Below are positions 43,169-51,954 of a stretch of DNA of 64,000 bases, in pieces (position 1 is the first letter of the stretch; every line of letters begins with the position of its first letter). Below the pieces are notes generated by a model. That model was not told the origin of the DNA. It did no database searches and saw only the letters and a list, made by a program, of their open reading frames with translations. This DNA comes from a bacterium (GTDB taxonomy: Bacteria; Gemmatimonadota; Gemmatimonadetes; Longimicrobiales; RSA9), in the NCBI GenBank assembly GCA_003242735.1, contig QGVH01000002.1, positions 186,001-250,000 of the forward strand. Direction: 5' to 3'. The translations under genes and the position numbers were made by a program.

Positions 43169-43867
43169 GTGAGGCCCGCGCCGGGGCCGGGCGTGTCACC
43201 GCCCCCGCCGGGGGACGCGGAGTTCGCGGCGCTGCTGGACCGGGAGGCACCGTTGGGCCCGGCGCCGCTGTGCCCGGAGATCCGGGTCTTCCAGGGGCGC
43301 GGGCTGATCGCGGTCTGGGAGGCGGCCGAGCGGCTGGCCGGCTGCCCGCTGCCCGCGCCGTTCTGGGCGTACCCGTGGCCGGGCGGCGCGGCGCTCGCCC
43401 GCGTGTTGCTGGATACGCCGGAGCGTGTGCGCGGCCGCCGCGTCCTGGACATCGGCACGGGCGGCGGGCTGGCCGCGCTGGCGGCTGCCCGCGCGGGCGC
43501 GGCCGAAGTCGTCGCCAACGACATGGACCCCTGGGCCCTCGCCACGGCGCGGCTCGCCGCGGCGCGGCAGGGGCTCCGGCTCACCACCCTGGAGGCCGAC
43601 CTGACCCGACCCGGCGCCGACGCCGGGCTCGAGACCTTCGACGTCGTGCTCTGCGCCGACCTCCACTACGAGCGCCGCAGCGCGCCGCTGCTGCACGCGC
43701 TGCTGGAGCGGGCGCGCCGGGCCGGCGCCGACGTACTCGTTGCGGACGCCGGCCGCGCGTACTTCGACCCCACCGGCCTCACGCTCCTGGCGGAGTACGA
43801 AGTCGCCGTGCCCCACGACGTGGAGGGCGTGGACACCCGGCGGGCTCGAGTGTACGCGCTGCCGTGA
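43169..43867 (+). CDS. class I SAM methyltransferase resembling ETF-beta lysine methyltransferase
   Basis: The 232-residue protein has the PFWAYPWPGGAALARVLLD segment and the SAM motif VLDIGTGGGLAALAAARAG, then ANDMDPWALATARL and VVLCADLHYE. This order and the W-YPWPGG sequence match the family of mitochondrial ETF-beta lysine methyltransferase (METTL20/METTL21 group), which methylates protein lysines. The substrate here is not shown; ETF-beta or a ribosomal protein are possibilities. The start is GTG 43169; an in-frame ATG at 43112 would overlap the CAP gene by 44 bases. A hairpin terminator follows the stop. Confidence 0.8.
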   Translation: MRPAPGPGVSPPPPGDAEFAALLDREAPLGPAPLCPEIRVFQGRGLIAVWEAAERLAGCPLPAPFWAYPWPGGAALARVLLDTPERVRGRRVLDIGTGGGLAALAAARAGAAEVVANDMDPWALATARLAAARQGLRLTTLEADLTRPGADAGLETFDVVLCADLHYERRSAPLLHALLERARRAGADVLVADAGRAYFDPTGLTLLAEYEVAVPHDVEGVDTRRARVYALP

Positions 43868-43893
43868 GGCGGGTCCGCCGTCGCGGCGTTCCT

Positions 43894-43928
43894 CCGCCGT
43901 GGCTCCGTGTGACACGGAGGCGCGGCGG
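43894..43928 (+). terminator. hairpin terminator after the methyltransferase gene
   Basis: CTCCGTG (43903-43909) pairs with CACGGAG (43913-43919) over a 3-base loop, and the outer CCGCCG (43894-43899) pairs with CGGCGG (43923-43928). TTGTGTCTC follows. Confidence 0.55.
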
Positions 43929-44082
43929 TTGTGTCTCACACGGGGACGCGGAGAGCGGGGCGTCCGAGCAGGGCCGGGCTGCGTCCGCCGCGGATCCGAG
44001 CGTTCCTCGCCCGGGTCAGCGTTCTTGCCGGTCCTACACCCGGATGGGGGAGCATTGCACAGCGCCCCCCTCCTGGTGGGGT

Positions 44083-44270
44083 CGCGGCAAAGTCCCGCAC
44101 TCGTCTCCGTTGCGGCCCTGCGCAGTGGACGTTGACCGCGCTGGGGGCGGCGAAGTTCCCAACGCAACAGCGGCAAGCGCGGCGTAATGGAAGTTGGCCG
44201 CACCCGGCGCGGAAAGTCCCCATGTGGCCGCCGACCGGGTGCGCGAGGGTGGAGGTTTGCCGCGCGGCCC
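44083..44270. repeat. dispersed imperfect-hairpin repeats, cluster 1
   Basis: Several copies of a roughly 33-bp imperfect palindrome lie in this non-coding stretch. One arm is GGAAGTTGGCCGC at 44189-44201 facing GCGCGGAAAGTCC (to 44219); another pair is GGACGTTGACCGC (44127-44139) facing GCGGCGAAGTTCC (44147-44159). Half-copies appear near 44083 (CGCGGCAAAGTCC) and 44251 (GGAGGTTTGCCGCG). The same arms recur at 45942-46200 and 53545-53690. No protein-coding gene is supported here. Confidence 0.7.
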
Positions 44271-44370
44271 CGGCGTCAACGCCGGTCCACCGTCCAACAG
44301 CCCTGCCGGTCCATCGTCCAACAGTCCTGGCGACCGAACACCCGACGCCCGCGTCGTGCAGGGCCATCCA

Positions 44371-44588
44371 TGGCCGGTGCGGCGTACCCAGGCCGGGCGG
44401 CGTAGCCAGGCCAGTGCGGCGTAGCCAGGCTGGCGGAGCACAACCAGGCCGGTGGAACACAACCAGGCCGGTGGGGCGCAGCCAGGCCGGGCGAAGCGTA
44501 GCCAAGCCGGTTACAGCGCAGCCAAGGCCGGGCGCAGCGCAACCCATGCCGGGCACAGCGTAGCCAGGCCGGGCGCAGCGCGGCTCCG
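44371..44588. repeat. degenerate tandem repeat, about 11 units of 18-22 bp
   Basis: Units follow the pattern GGCCGGGCGSAGCGTAGCCA with substitutions and small length changes, for example GGCCGGTGGAACACAACCA and GGCCGGGCGAAGCGTAGCCA. About 11 head-to-tail copies run up to 30 bases short of the threonine dehydratase stop. There are no spacers between units, so it is not a CRISPR. No coding frame is supported. Confidence 0.8.
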
Positions 44589-44619
44589 GGTTCCCCTCTC
44601 GTTGGCTCCTCCGCGTGCT

Positions 44620-45573
44620 TCAGGCGATGAGCTGCTTGAGGCGGGGCAGGTCCACGTTTCCCCCGCTGGCGACGATGACGACGTGCCCGTTCTCGGGCGC
44701 CTGGACCTTGCCGGCGAGGAGCGCGGCAGCGGCGGCGGCGCCGGCGGGCTCGACCAGCAGCTTCGCGCGCTCCAGGAGGAACGCGAGGGCGGCGAGGATC
44801 TCCGCGTCCGTGACGAGGACGACGTCGTCCACGAACGTGCGCACGTGCTCCAGCGTGTTCGGCCCGACGATGGGCGCGGCGAGACCATCGGCGGCGGTGT
44901 CGATGTGCTCGAGGCGCCTGGGCTCACCCTCGCGCAGCGCGAGCATCATGGTCGGCGCGCCCTCGGGCTCGACGCCGATCACGCGCACCGTGGGGCGGAG
45001 CGCCTTGACGGCGGTCGCGATGCCGGAGATGAGCCCGCCGCCCCCGACGGGCACGATGACGACGTCGGCGTCGGGCGCGTCTTCGAGGATCTCGAGGCCG
45101 ATCGTGCCCTGGCCCGCGATGAGGTCCGGGTCGTCGAACGGGTGCACGAGCGTGAGGCCGCGCTCGCGGCGTAGCTCCTCGCACTTCTCGAACGCCTCGA
45201 AGACGGAGCCGTGGAGGACGACGTCGGCGCCGTACGCGCGGCTCGCCTCCACCTTCGAGCGCGAGGCGTGTGCCGGCATCACGACGGTGCACGCGATGCC
45301 CTCGCGGCCCGCGCCGTAGGCGAGCGCCTGCGCGTGGTTGCCCGCGGAGATGGTGATGAGGCCGCGGGCGCGCTCCTCGGGGGTGAGGCGGTGCAGGCGG
45401 TTGAAGACGCCGCGGACCTTGAACGAGCCGGTTCGCTGGAGGCACTCGGCCTTGATGGACACGCGCACGCCCGTGCGCTCGGAGAGCGAACGCGAGCTGA
45501 GCAGCGGCGTGCGATGCACGCGGCCCGCGATGACCGCGGCGGCCCGTTCGATGTCCTGCAGCGAGACCAGCAT
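44620..45573 (-). CDS. threonine/serine dehydratase (threonine ammonia-lyase), short form
   Basis: The 317-residue fold-type II PLP enzyme turns L-threonine (or serine) into a 2-oxo acid and ammonia. The PLP lysine is K52 in RTGSFKVRG, the substrate loop is SAGNHAQALAYGA, and the phosphate-binding loop is VPVGGGGLISGIA. It lacks the C-terminal ACT regulatory domain, so it resembles catabolic TdcB-type enzymes rather than feedback-regulated IlvA; a serine-racemase activity is also possible in this family. ATG 45573 has no ribosome site but a TATGAT exactly 6 bases upstream, suggesting a leaderless transcript. Downstream is the tandem-repeat region. Confidence 0.9.
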   Translation of the reverse strand: MLVSLQDIERAAAVIAGRVHRTPLLSSRSLSERTGVRVSIKAECLQRTGSFKVRGVFNRLHRLTPEERARGLITISAGNHAQALAYGAGREGIACTVVMPAHASRSKVEASRAYGADVVLHGSVFEAFEKCEELRRERGLTLVHPFDDPDLIAGQGTIGLEILEDAPDADVVIVPVGGGGLISGIATAVKALRPTVRVIGVEPEGAPTMMLALREGEPRRLEHIDTAADGLAAPIVGPNTLEHVRTFVDDVVLVTDAEILAALAFLLERAKLLVEPAGAAAAAALLAGKVQAPENGHVVIVASGGNVDLPRLKQLIA

Positions 45574-45579
45574 GCGCGG

Positions 45580-45609
45580 ATCATACAACGCGGGACTGCG
45601 AGGGGGCAA
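45580..45609 (-). promoter_or_regulatory. leaderless-type promoter of the threonine dehydratase gene
   Basis: On the minus strand TTGCCC (45609-45604), 18 bases, TATGAT (45585-45580), then 6 bases to ATG 45573. This is the best -10 match among the leaderless candidates in the window. Confidence 0.6.
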
Positions 45610-45941
45610 ACGGCGGACGGGAGCGCGAGGGCAAAGGGGGACCGAGAGATCTCGGGTCTGCGCCCCGAGGTTGCGGTTCGGCGCCACGGCACGGGGCGTG
45701 GGCACCGCGGGCCGGACGGCGGGCCAGTGGCGGGGAGCACGCGGAGAGGTCTGCCCCGGTGAATGGTAGCGCGGGGAGCAGCGGGCGCCGGTGTGGCCGC
45801 GCAGCGCATCGCGCCCTGCTGGCGGGGGCACGGCCTACCGCAACCGCGCCTCCACCTCCTGAGCGCGGCCGTGCGGCGCACCACTGCTCTCGGCTGCTTG
45901 CGGCTGCTCGTGGCTGCTTGCGGCGGGTTCGCCGCGGGGTG

Positions 45942-46200
45942 GCGGCGAAGATCCATACTCGCCGCGGCACGGCGCGGCGCCGTGGAAGTTGGCCGCGCCG
46001 CACGCGGCAAAATTCCCCGGCCGTCGCGGCACGCCTCCCCGTCGTGGAAGTGTGCCGCGCCCGGCGCGGCGGAGATCCAACGTGAGCGGGTTGAGCTTCG
46101 CGAGCATGGATCTTTGCCGTGCGCCCGGCGCGGCGGAGATCCAACGTGACGCCGTAGGACTTCGCGAGCGCGGAAGTTTGCCGCGCGGGCCAGCCGAAGT
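45942..46200. repeat. dispersed imperfect-hairpin repeats, cluster 2, with 64-bp tandem duplication
   Basis: Copies include 45984-46016 (GGAAGTTGGCCGCG facing CGCGGCAAAATTCC, 12 of 14 paired, 5-base loop), 46046-46078, and 46108-46142 (GGATCTTTGCCGTGC facing GCGCGGCGGAGATCC, fully paired if G-U pairs are allowed). A half-copy starts at 46172. The last full copies are part of a 64-bp tandem duplication sharing a 27-base identical stretch (from 46059 and 46123) and CTTCGCGAGC (46096, 46160). The whole 45574-46557 spacer shows no convincing gene. Confidence 0.75.
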
Positions 46201-46557
46201 TCGCGCCCGAGGGAGGTTTCGCACCCGAGGGGAGAACGAACGAGACGGTGGAACTCGACCGCCGCCAGCCCGCTCACGTCCCACGCGCCCGTGCACCGGG
46301 CGCGCGGGGGCGGACGGCCTGCCCGCAGCCCCATGTCGCGCGGGACGGTGAACGCGTGACACGAGCTCGCCACGCAAGAGGCTGCTCTTGGCGGCGGCGG
46401 TGATCGCTCGGGCGGGCAGGGTGCGCAGAAGATGTGCCCGTTTGGGTTCGTCCGGCTCTGCGACCGGGCACCTGATCTTGCGCAAGGCATCGGGGCGAGG
46501 ACAACGGCTGGGAAGGCGTCCCCTCCTATGGCGCGGTCTTTGCCCCTCTCCGGGCCG

Positions 46558-48510
46558 ATGGAGCGGGAACCGGGAAGGGGTGAGGTGGAGCGGCGCCGGG
46601 GTCGGGAACGCCGTCGTGGCCGGGATCGGAGGGCCGGTGGCTCGCTGGGCAACCGCGCGCGGTTCTCGCTCCTCTACTTCGTCATCGCGTTCCTGCTGCT
46701 CATCGGGCTGAACTACCTGCTGGGTCAGCAGAGTTCGGCCGAGATCCCCTACAGCGAGCTGAAGGCGCGGATCGCGGCGGGGCAGGTGAGGGAGGTGGCG
46801 CTCGGCCCGCACACGATCCGGGCGGTGGTGGCGGACAGCGTGCGGCGGCCCGGAATGCCGCAGGTGTGGACGGCGGTGCGCGTGCCGGAGGACGAGCAGC
46901 TCATCCCGCTGCTCGAGTCGCGCGGCGTACCGTACGAGGGTGTGCCGGAAGGCTGGCTGGGCCGGACCGTGGGCTGGCTGCTGCCGCTGGGGCTCCTGAT
47001 CCTGTTCTGGGTCTGGATGCTGCGGCGCATCAACCCGGTGCAGGGCGTGATGACGGTGGGGAAGACCCGCGCGCGGATCGTGGGCGAGGAGGGAACGGGC
47101 GTCACGTTCAAGGACGTGGCGGGTGCGGAGGAGGCGAAGCAGGAGCTGGTCGAGGTCGTCGAGTTCCTGCGCACGCCGGAGAAGTTCGCGCGGCTCGGCG
47201 CCAAGATCCCGAAGGGCGTGCTGCTGGTGGGCCCGCCGGGCACGGGCAAGACGCTGCTGGCGCGGGCGGTGGCGGGCGAGGCGGGCGTGACGTTCTTCTC
47301 GATCAGTGGGTCGGAGTTCGTCGAGATGTTCGTGGGTGTCGGCGCGGCGCGGGTGCGGGACTTGTTCGAGCAGGCCAAAGCCAACGCGCCGTGCATCGTG
47401 TTCATCGACGAACTGGACGCGCTGGGCAAGGCGCGGGGCGTGGGCGGCATCGTGGGCGGCCACGATGAGCGGGAGCAGACGCTGAACCAGCTCCTCGTGG
47501 AGATGGACGGCTTCGACCCGCGCACGGGCGTGATCATCATGGCGGCGACCAACCGGCCGGAGATCCTGGACCCGGCGCTGCTCCGACCAGGGCGGTTCGA
47601 CCGGCAGGTGATGGTGGACCGGCCGGACATGCGCGGCCGCGAGGCGATCCTCCGGGTGCACGCGCGCTCGATCCGGCTCGCGCCGGAGGTGGACCTGACG
47701 GAGGTCGCCCGGCGCACGCCCGGGTTCGTGGGGGCGGACCTGGCGAACCTGCTGAACGAGGCGGCGTTGCTCGCGGCGCGGCGGGACAAGCAGGCCGTGG
47801 GGATGGAGGAGATCGACGCGGCCATCGATCGCGTCGTCGCGGGCCTCGAGAAGAAGACGCGGCTGATCAGCCCGAAGGAGCGCGAGGTCGTCGCCTACCA
47901 CGAGGCGGGTCACGCGATCGTGGCGGAGCGCGTGCCCACGGCGGACCCGGTGCACAAGATCTCGATCATTCCGCGCGGCGTCGCCGCCCTGGGATACACG
48001 CAGCAGGTCCCGACCGACGACCGTTACCTGCTCCAGCGGGGCGAACTGCTGGACCGCCTGTGCGTGCTGCTGGGCGGCCGGGCGGCGGAGGAGCTGGCGT
48101 TCGGCGAGATCTCGAGCGGCTCGAGCAACGACCTCGAGCGGGCGACGGACATCGCGCGGCGCATGGTCACCGAGCTCGGCATGTCGGACACGCTGGGCCC
48201 GGTGACGTTCCACCGGCCACGCGGGCCGCTGGCGCTGGATCACCGCGAGCTGCTGGAGGGCCCGCGCATCTACAGCGAGGCGACGGCCGAGGTCATGGAC
48301 GAGGAGGTGCGCCGCCTGCTGGTCGAGGCCCACGACCGCGCGCGGGCGATCCTGGAACGCGAGCGCCGCGTACTCGACGAGCTGGCGCGCCGCCTGCTCG
48401 AAAAGGAAGTGGTGGACCGCGCTGAACTGCGCGAGCTCATGGGCACGGCAGCCGGGCAGCCGGACGGGCGGCCGGAGGTCGGGCACATTCCGCCGCAGGC
48501 CGCGGACTGA
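46558..48510 (+). CDS. ftsH: ATP-dependent zinc metalloprotease FtsH
   Basis: This membrane-anchored AAA+ protease degrades damaged or unassembled membrane proteins. Two N-terminal helices ([20 protein letters not shown] and [16 protein letters not shown]) flank a periplasmic domain. The AAA module has Walker A GPPGTGKT at 225-232, Walker [13 protein letters not shown], and the second region of homology [20 protein letters not shown]. The zinc motif HEAGH is at 448-452. The length, 650 residues from ATG 46558, matches typical FtsH; ATG 46528 and 46432 are in-frame alternatives that add Arg-rich sequence, and none has a clear ribosome site. The cytoplasmic N-terminus is unusually Arg-rich. The DHH phosphoesterase gene follows after 40 bases. 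Confidence 0.95.
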   Translation: MEREPGRGEVERRRGRERRRGRDRRAGGSLGNRARFSLLYFVIAFLLLIGLNYLLGQQSSAEIPYSELKARIAAGQVREVALGPHTIRAVVADSVRRPGMPQVWTAVRVPEDEQLIPLLESRGVPYEGVPEGWLGRTVGWLLPLGLLILFWVWMLRRINPVQGVMTVGKTRARIVGEEGTGVTFKDVAGAEEAKQELVEVVEFLRTPEKFARLGAKIPKGVLLVGPPGTGKTLLARAVAGEAGVTFFSISGSEFVEMFVGVGAARVRDLFEQAKANAPCIVFIDELDALGKARGVGGIVGGHDEREQTLNQLLVEMDGFDPRTGVIIMAATNRPEILDPALLRPGRFDRQVMVDRPDMRGREAILRVHARSIRLAPEVDLTEVARRTPGFVGADLANLLNEAALLAARRDKQAVGMEEIDAAIDRVVAGLEKKTRLISPKEREVVAYHEAGHAIVAERVPTADPVHKISIIPRGVAALGYTQQVPTDDRYLLQRGELLDRLCVLLGGRAAEELAFGEISSGSSNDLERATDIARRMVTELGMSDTLGPVTFHRPRGPLALDHRELLEGPRIYSEATAEVMDEEVRRLLVEAHDRARAILERERRVLDELARRLLEKEVVDRAELRELMGTAAGQPDGRPEVGHIPPQAAD

Positions 48511-48550
48511 GTCGGGTGCGCGGGCCGGCCCTTTGCAGGGATCGGCGGGT

Positions 48551-49720
48551 ATGGCGGACGCGGGAGCACGGAGCAGCTGGTCGGGCGCGGCGCCGCGGGG
48601 CGTCGCGGAGGCCGCGCCGCACTTCGGCGACGACGAGCGCGCGCATGCGTTCGCGCAGTTCCTCGAGCGCCACCGCGGGGAGACGCACGTCGCGACGCTC
48701 CAGGACTACCCCGACCCGGACGCGATCTCCTGCGCCCTCGCCTACCGACTCATGGCCGGGCGCTACGACATCGATGTCGACATCCTGTACGAAGGCCGCG
48801 TGAGCCACCAGGAGAACTTGGCCCTCGTGCAGGCGCTCGAGATCGAGATGACCCGCTTCAGCGACACCCTGCCGCTCGACCGCTACGACGGCGCCGTGTT
48901 CCTGGACAACCAGGGCACCACCACCCGCCTGACGGAGCGGCTGGAGCGCGCCAGGGTGCCGGCTCTCGCCGTCATTGACCACCACGCGCCACAGGGCGTG
49001 CTGCGCCCGCAGTTCGCGGACATCCGGCCCGTGGGTGCGGCCGCGACGATCATGACCGATTACTTGCGCAGCGGCGCGGTGATGTCGCTCGAGCCGGAGA
49101 ACGACATGCACGTCCGGCTCGCCACCGCGCTCATGCATGGGCTGCGCAGCGAGACCAACGGCTTCATCCGCGCCGGGCCGGATGAACTCCTCGCCGCCGC
49201 GTACCTGACCCAGTACGTGGACACGCGTCTGCTGGAAACGATCCTGCGCGTGCAGCGCTCCCACGGCACCATGGAGGTGATCCGCGTCGCGCTGACGGAC
49301 CGGCTGCTGCGTGGCGGCTTCTCCCTCGCCGGCGTCGGCTACCTGCGGGCCGCCGACCGGGACGCGATCCCCCAGGCGACGGACTTCCTCCTCACCGAGG
49401 AGAACGTGCACACCGCGATCGTCTACGGCATCCTGCTGGGCGAGGGGGACCGGGAAGTGGTGGCGGGGAGCATGCGCACCGAGAAGTTGACGCTCGACGT
49501 GGACCAGTTCCTCAAGACGGCGCTCGGCACGGACGCCCGCGGCCGCGCCTACGGCGGCGGGCGGAACCGTGCGGGCGGCTTCGAGATCCCCATCGGCTTC
49601 CTGGAGGGCACGCTCGACCCGGACCAGATGGCGCTGAAGTGGGATGCGTTCAACCGGCAGATCCGGACGAAGCTGCTGCGCGCCGCAGGGCTGGAGCCGG
49701 GCGAGCCGGAAACGACCTGA
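48551..49720 (+). CDS. DHH/DHHA1-family phosphoesterase (NrnA-like)
   Basis: The 389-residue protein has the DHH-family motifs DYPDPDAISCALAYRLM (DxD metal site), FLDNQGTT, VIDHHAP (the DHH signature) and a C-terminal DHHA1 segment GGGRNRAGGFEIPIGF that binds the substrate's terminal nucleotide or phosphate. Relatives such as NrnA degrade nanoRNA and 3'-phosphoadenosine phosphate or cyclic dinucleotide products. The N-terminal 40 residues are an extra Ala/Arg/Glu-rich segment. ATG 48551 is chosen; an in-frame ATG at 48533 is less likely. It probably shares the ftsH transcript. Confidence 0.87.
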   Translation: MADAGARSSWSGAAPRGVAEAAPHFGDDERAHAFAQFLERHRGETHVATLQDYPDPDAISCALAYRLMAGRYDIDVDILYEGRVSHQENLALVQALEIEMTRFSDTLPLDRYDGAVFLDNQGTTTRLTERLERARVPALAVIDHHAPQGVLRPQFADIRPVGAAATIMTDYLRSGAVMSLEPENDMHVRLATALMHGLRSETNGFIRAGPDELLAAAYLTQYVDTRLLETILRVQRSHGTMEVIRVALTDRLLRGGFSLAGVGYLRAADRDAIPQATDFLLTEENVHTAIVYGILLGEGDREVVAGSMRTEKLTLDVDQFLKTALGTDARGRAYGGGRNRAGGFEIPIGFLEGTLDPDQMALKWDAFNRQIRTKLLRAAGLEPGEPETT

Positions 49721-49792
49721 GGCCGGATCGGGAGTGCCGAGGGACGAACGTTCGGGAGGCGGGAACGACGCCGCCTGTGGGGCCGCCGGGCC

Positions 49793-50221
49793 TCAGCCGG
49801 CTCCGTTGCCGGCCAGCATCTCGGGCGTGAGCGGCCGCCGGCCGGCGAAGCCGGCATCCAGCTCGTGCCAGTGCATGATGCGCTCTTCACCCAGCTTCCA
49901 GCAGAGGAAGATCGGCCGGCCCTGGTAGTAGCTGTAGAAGTCGACGAGGCCCTCGTCGAACCCCTTGAACAGGCAGCCCACCTGCCGGAGCTCCTGGATG
50001 TATCCGTTGATCTGCTGGGCGCTGCGGTCGATCTCGACGCGCAGCTCCTCGAGCTGCTGCTCCTCCGTCGGCCCGTGCGGCCGGGCGGCGAGCTCCTGGA
50101 ACCTGCGGAGCTGTTCCTGGAACGTGGGATACAGTGCGACGATGTCCTCCACGATGCGGCGCACCAGCGGCAGTGTCCGGTTCGCCTCCTCGACGGTGAA
50201 GTATCGGTTCGGCTCGTCCAT
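49793..50221 (-). CDS. DUF2203 family protein
   Basis: The 142-residue protein matches DUF2203: RYFTVEEANRTLPLVRRIVE at the start, a central helical hairpin (EEQQLEELRVEIDRSAQQIN), and the conserved end DFYSYYQGRPIFLCWKLGEE followed by IMHWHE. It is soluble and of unknown function; the conserved aromatic/Cys/His cluster near the C-terminus could bind a ligand or metal. ATG 50221 starts MDEPNRYFTVEEA; a GAGAG sequence lies about 13 bases upstream. It converges on the DHH gene. The V4R-like gene is upstream on the same strand, about 85 bases away. Confidence 0.85.
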   Translation of the reverse strand: MDEPNRYFTVEEANRTLPLVRRIVEDIVALYPTFQEQLRRFQELAARPHGPTEEQQLEELRVEIDRSAQQINGYIQELRQVGCLFKGFDEGLVDFYSYYQGRPIFLCWKLGEERIMHWHELDAGFAGRRPLTPEMLAGNGAG

Positions 50222-50305
50222 GTTGGCTTCGACTCTCCGTCGCAGCACCGGATCGGCTCGGCGGCCGACGGCCGAACGAGCGGGGCAAGACGCTGGCCAG
50301 CGCGG

Positions 50306-50962
50306 TCAGCCTGCGAGGATCCACACGCAGGCCTCGGCGCCTCGCCCCTGGCATTCGTGGTGCTGGACGTCCAGCGGCTGGCCGGTGTAGAGCGAGGCGA
50401 GTTCCTCGATCACGCGGTCGTAGAGCACGCACGCGATCCCGCGGTGCTCGAGCGCGGCGGGGAGTCCGCCTGTGATGTGGACCTCGATCGGTTGGCCACG
50501 CACGCTCAGCGCCTCGGCGCCGGTGAGGCGCAGCATCCGCCGCCGCAGGGCGCGACGGAGGAGGGCGTTGCGCGCGGTGCGTGGCAGGAGGCGGAGCGCG
50601 CCCGGTGCGCCGGTCGAGAACAGCTCGCGCCCGATCATGGTGCCCGCCGCCCGCAGGATCGCCTCCGCGTCCGGCCGGCGCAGCACCAGTCGGAAGAGGT
50701 CGGCGACCTCGGTCAGCGGCACGGCGCGGCGGCCGTTCGCCCGGTAGCGCCGGATCTGCGAGTCAATGACATCCGTGAGACCGAGCCGGCGAGGCATGCT
50801 CACGGTGAGGTCTTCGTCCTCGAGCACCTCGCTGGGTCGGTCGTGCGCCCGGACGGACTCGAGCAGCGCCAGCGGCACCGCGGGCGCGATCGTCGCCTCG
50901 GGCCTGGGTACGAGCGTCAGGTCAGCCGGGGCCGTACTCGCCCCGGAAGGTGATGGGCTCAT
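50306..50962 (-). CDS. V4R-like sensor domain protein
   Basis: The 218-residue protein is soluble. Its C-terminal half (CVLYDRVIEELASLYTGQPL, then HHECQGRGAEACVWILAG) follows the pattern of V4R (4-vinyl reductase)/heme-NO-like small-molecule-binding domains, where a conserved E-C..G..C.W/F segment ends the fold. The middle (RPDAEAILRAAGTMIGRELF) fits the helical part of the same domain. The first 70 residues are variable. V4R domains bind hydrophobic ligands or phenols and often regulate transcription, but no DNA-binding domain is visible here. ATG 50962 has no ribosome site; a good leaderless-type promoter precedes it. Confidence 0.65.
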   Translation of the reverse strand: MSPSPSGASTAPADLTLVPRPEATIAPAVPLALLESVRAHDRPSEVLEDEDLTVSMPRRLGLTDVIDSQIRRYRANGRRAVPLTEVADLFRLVLRRPDAEAILRAAGTMIGRELFSTGAPGALRLLPRTARNALLRRALRRRMLRLTGAEALSVRGQPIEVHITGGLPAALEHRGIACVLYDRVIEELASLYTGQPLDVQHHECQGRGAEACVWILAG

Positions 50963-50969
50963 GGCGAAC

Positions 50970-50999
50970 AATCTGCGGGGCGCCGGGTGTCTCTGGCAA
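50970..50999 (-). promoter_or_regulatory. leaderless-type promoter of the V4R-like gene
   Basis: On the minus strand TTGCCA (50999-50994, five of six to consensus), 18 bases, CAGATT (50975-50970), then 7 bases to ATG 50962. Confidence 0.5.
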
Positions 51000-51175
51000 T
51001 GGAGCGCCGACCCGGCGAGTGTGGTGGGAATGCAACGGCGGAGCCACCCTGCCCCCGGCCTCCGCCCCGCGTCGGAACCGCGGGCGGCCAGCTCTCCATG
51101 CCACGCCGCCCGGGCAAGGGCGCCCCGGCCGCGCCGCTCCCCACCGCGGGATGACCCCGCCCCACCGCACCACCT

Positions 51176-51258
51176 CCCGCCCCGGCCCTTCCGCCACCAC
51201 GCCGCCGCCCGGGCGGCGCCGGCGCGTCGCGGCACGCCCCCGCCCCGGCCCTTCCGCC
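51176..51258. repeat. direct repeat and palindrome in a C-rich spacer
   Basis: A 20-bp sequence beginning CCCGCCCCGGCCC occurs at 51176-51195 and 51239-51258. Between them CGCCGCCCGGGCGGCG (51203-51218) is a perfect palindrome. The spacer 50963-51501 is extremely C-rich on the + strand and shows no supported gene. Confidence 0.5.
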
Positions 51259-51501
51259 TCCGCACCGCCCACCCGGCGGGGCCACGCCCGGGCGCCCCGC
51301 CACCCGCGTTGGCCGGCCCGACCGCTCCGCCGCCCGGGTGGGGCGCGGGTCCGGATCGGTGACCGCAGTCCGTTGGCGTGCACGTCGGCGCGGAGCGAGA
51401 ACGTCACGCTCGCGCGAAGCAGGGACGTCGGCCCGTATCCTGCATCCCATCGGCGCCGCCTGCCTCAGGCCCGATCCAGGCGTCAACAAAAGGAGATGGT
51501 T

Positions 51502-51954
51502 ATGGTGGACGAGAGCTGCGTCTTCTGCCGGATCATCGGCGGCGAGGAGACCGTGAGCATCGTGCACGAGGACGACCGCGCGATCGCGTTCATGGACATC
51601 CAGCCGGTGAGCCCGGGCCACACCCTCGTGGTCTCTCGCGACCACTACCCGACGCTGTTCGAGATGCCGGACGACCTCGCCGCCCACTGTCTCCAGGTCG
51701 CAAAGCGCATCGCGCCCGGGATCCGCCGCGCCACCGGCGCCGACGCCATCAACGTCTTCAGCGCCAACGGCCGCGCCGGGGGGCAGGACGTCCTCCACTT
51801 CCACATCCATCTCATCCCCGTCCGGGAAGGCGAGGAGTTCGCGCTCCAGCTCCCGCCGGCGGATGCGCCGATCCCCTCACGCTCCGAGCTGGACGTCATG
51901 GCCGCGCGCATCAGCCGCGCGATCCAGGACGGCAGCTCCGGGAACGGCCCGTAG
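51502..51954 (+). CDS. HIT-family nucleotide hydrolase/transferase
   Basis: The 150-residue protein is a histidine-triad protein with HFHIHLIP at residues 99-106; the middle His101 should be the nucleophile that attacks the alpha-phosphate of nucleotides. The N-terminal CVFC (Cys6, Cys9) is the zinc-binding pair of Hint/HinT-like members, and SPGHTLVVSRDHYP is the second conserved block. Typical substrates are adenosine phosphoramidates or dinucleoside polyphosphates. ATG 51502 has AGGAG at 51491-51495; ATG 51496 is too close to it. TATCCT at 51436 may be its -10. It is monocistronic. Confidence 0.92.
   Translation: MVDESCVFCRIIGGEETVSIVHEDDRAIAFMDIQPVSPGHTLVVSRDHYPTLFEMPDDLAAHCLQVAKRIAPGIRRATGADAINVFSANGRAGGQDVLHFHIHLIPVREGEEFALQLPPADAPIPSRSELDVMAARISRAIQDGSSGNGP

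Noticed and set aside
43930..44563. Small open frames in the repeat region
   Set aside because: They arise from the repeats and hairpins, differ in frame between copies, and have no ribosome sites.
44371..44588. CRISPR array
   Set aside because: The units are contiguous and degenerate with no unique spacers, and no cas gene is nearby.
45835..48486. 883-codon minus frame opposite ftsH
   Set aside because: FtsH on the + strand has every expected motif; the antisense frame has none.
48533..48550. Earlier ATG for the DHH phosphoesterase
   Set aside because: It adds six non-conserved residues and has no better ribosome site than ATG 48551.
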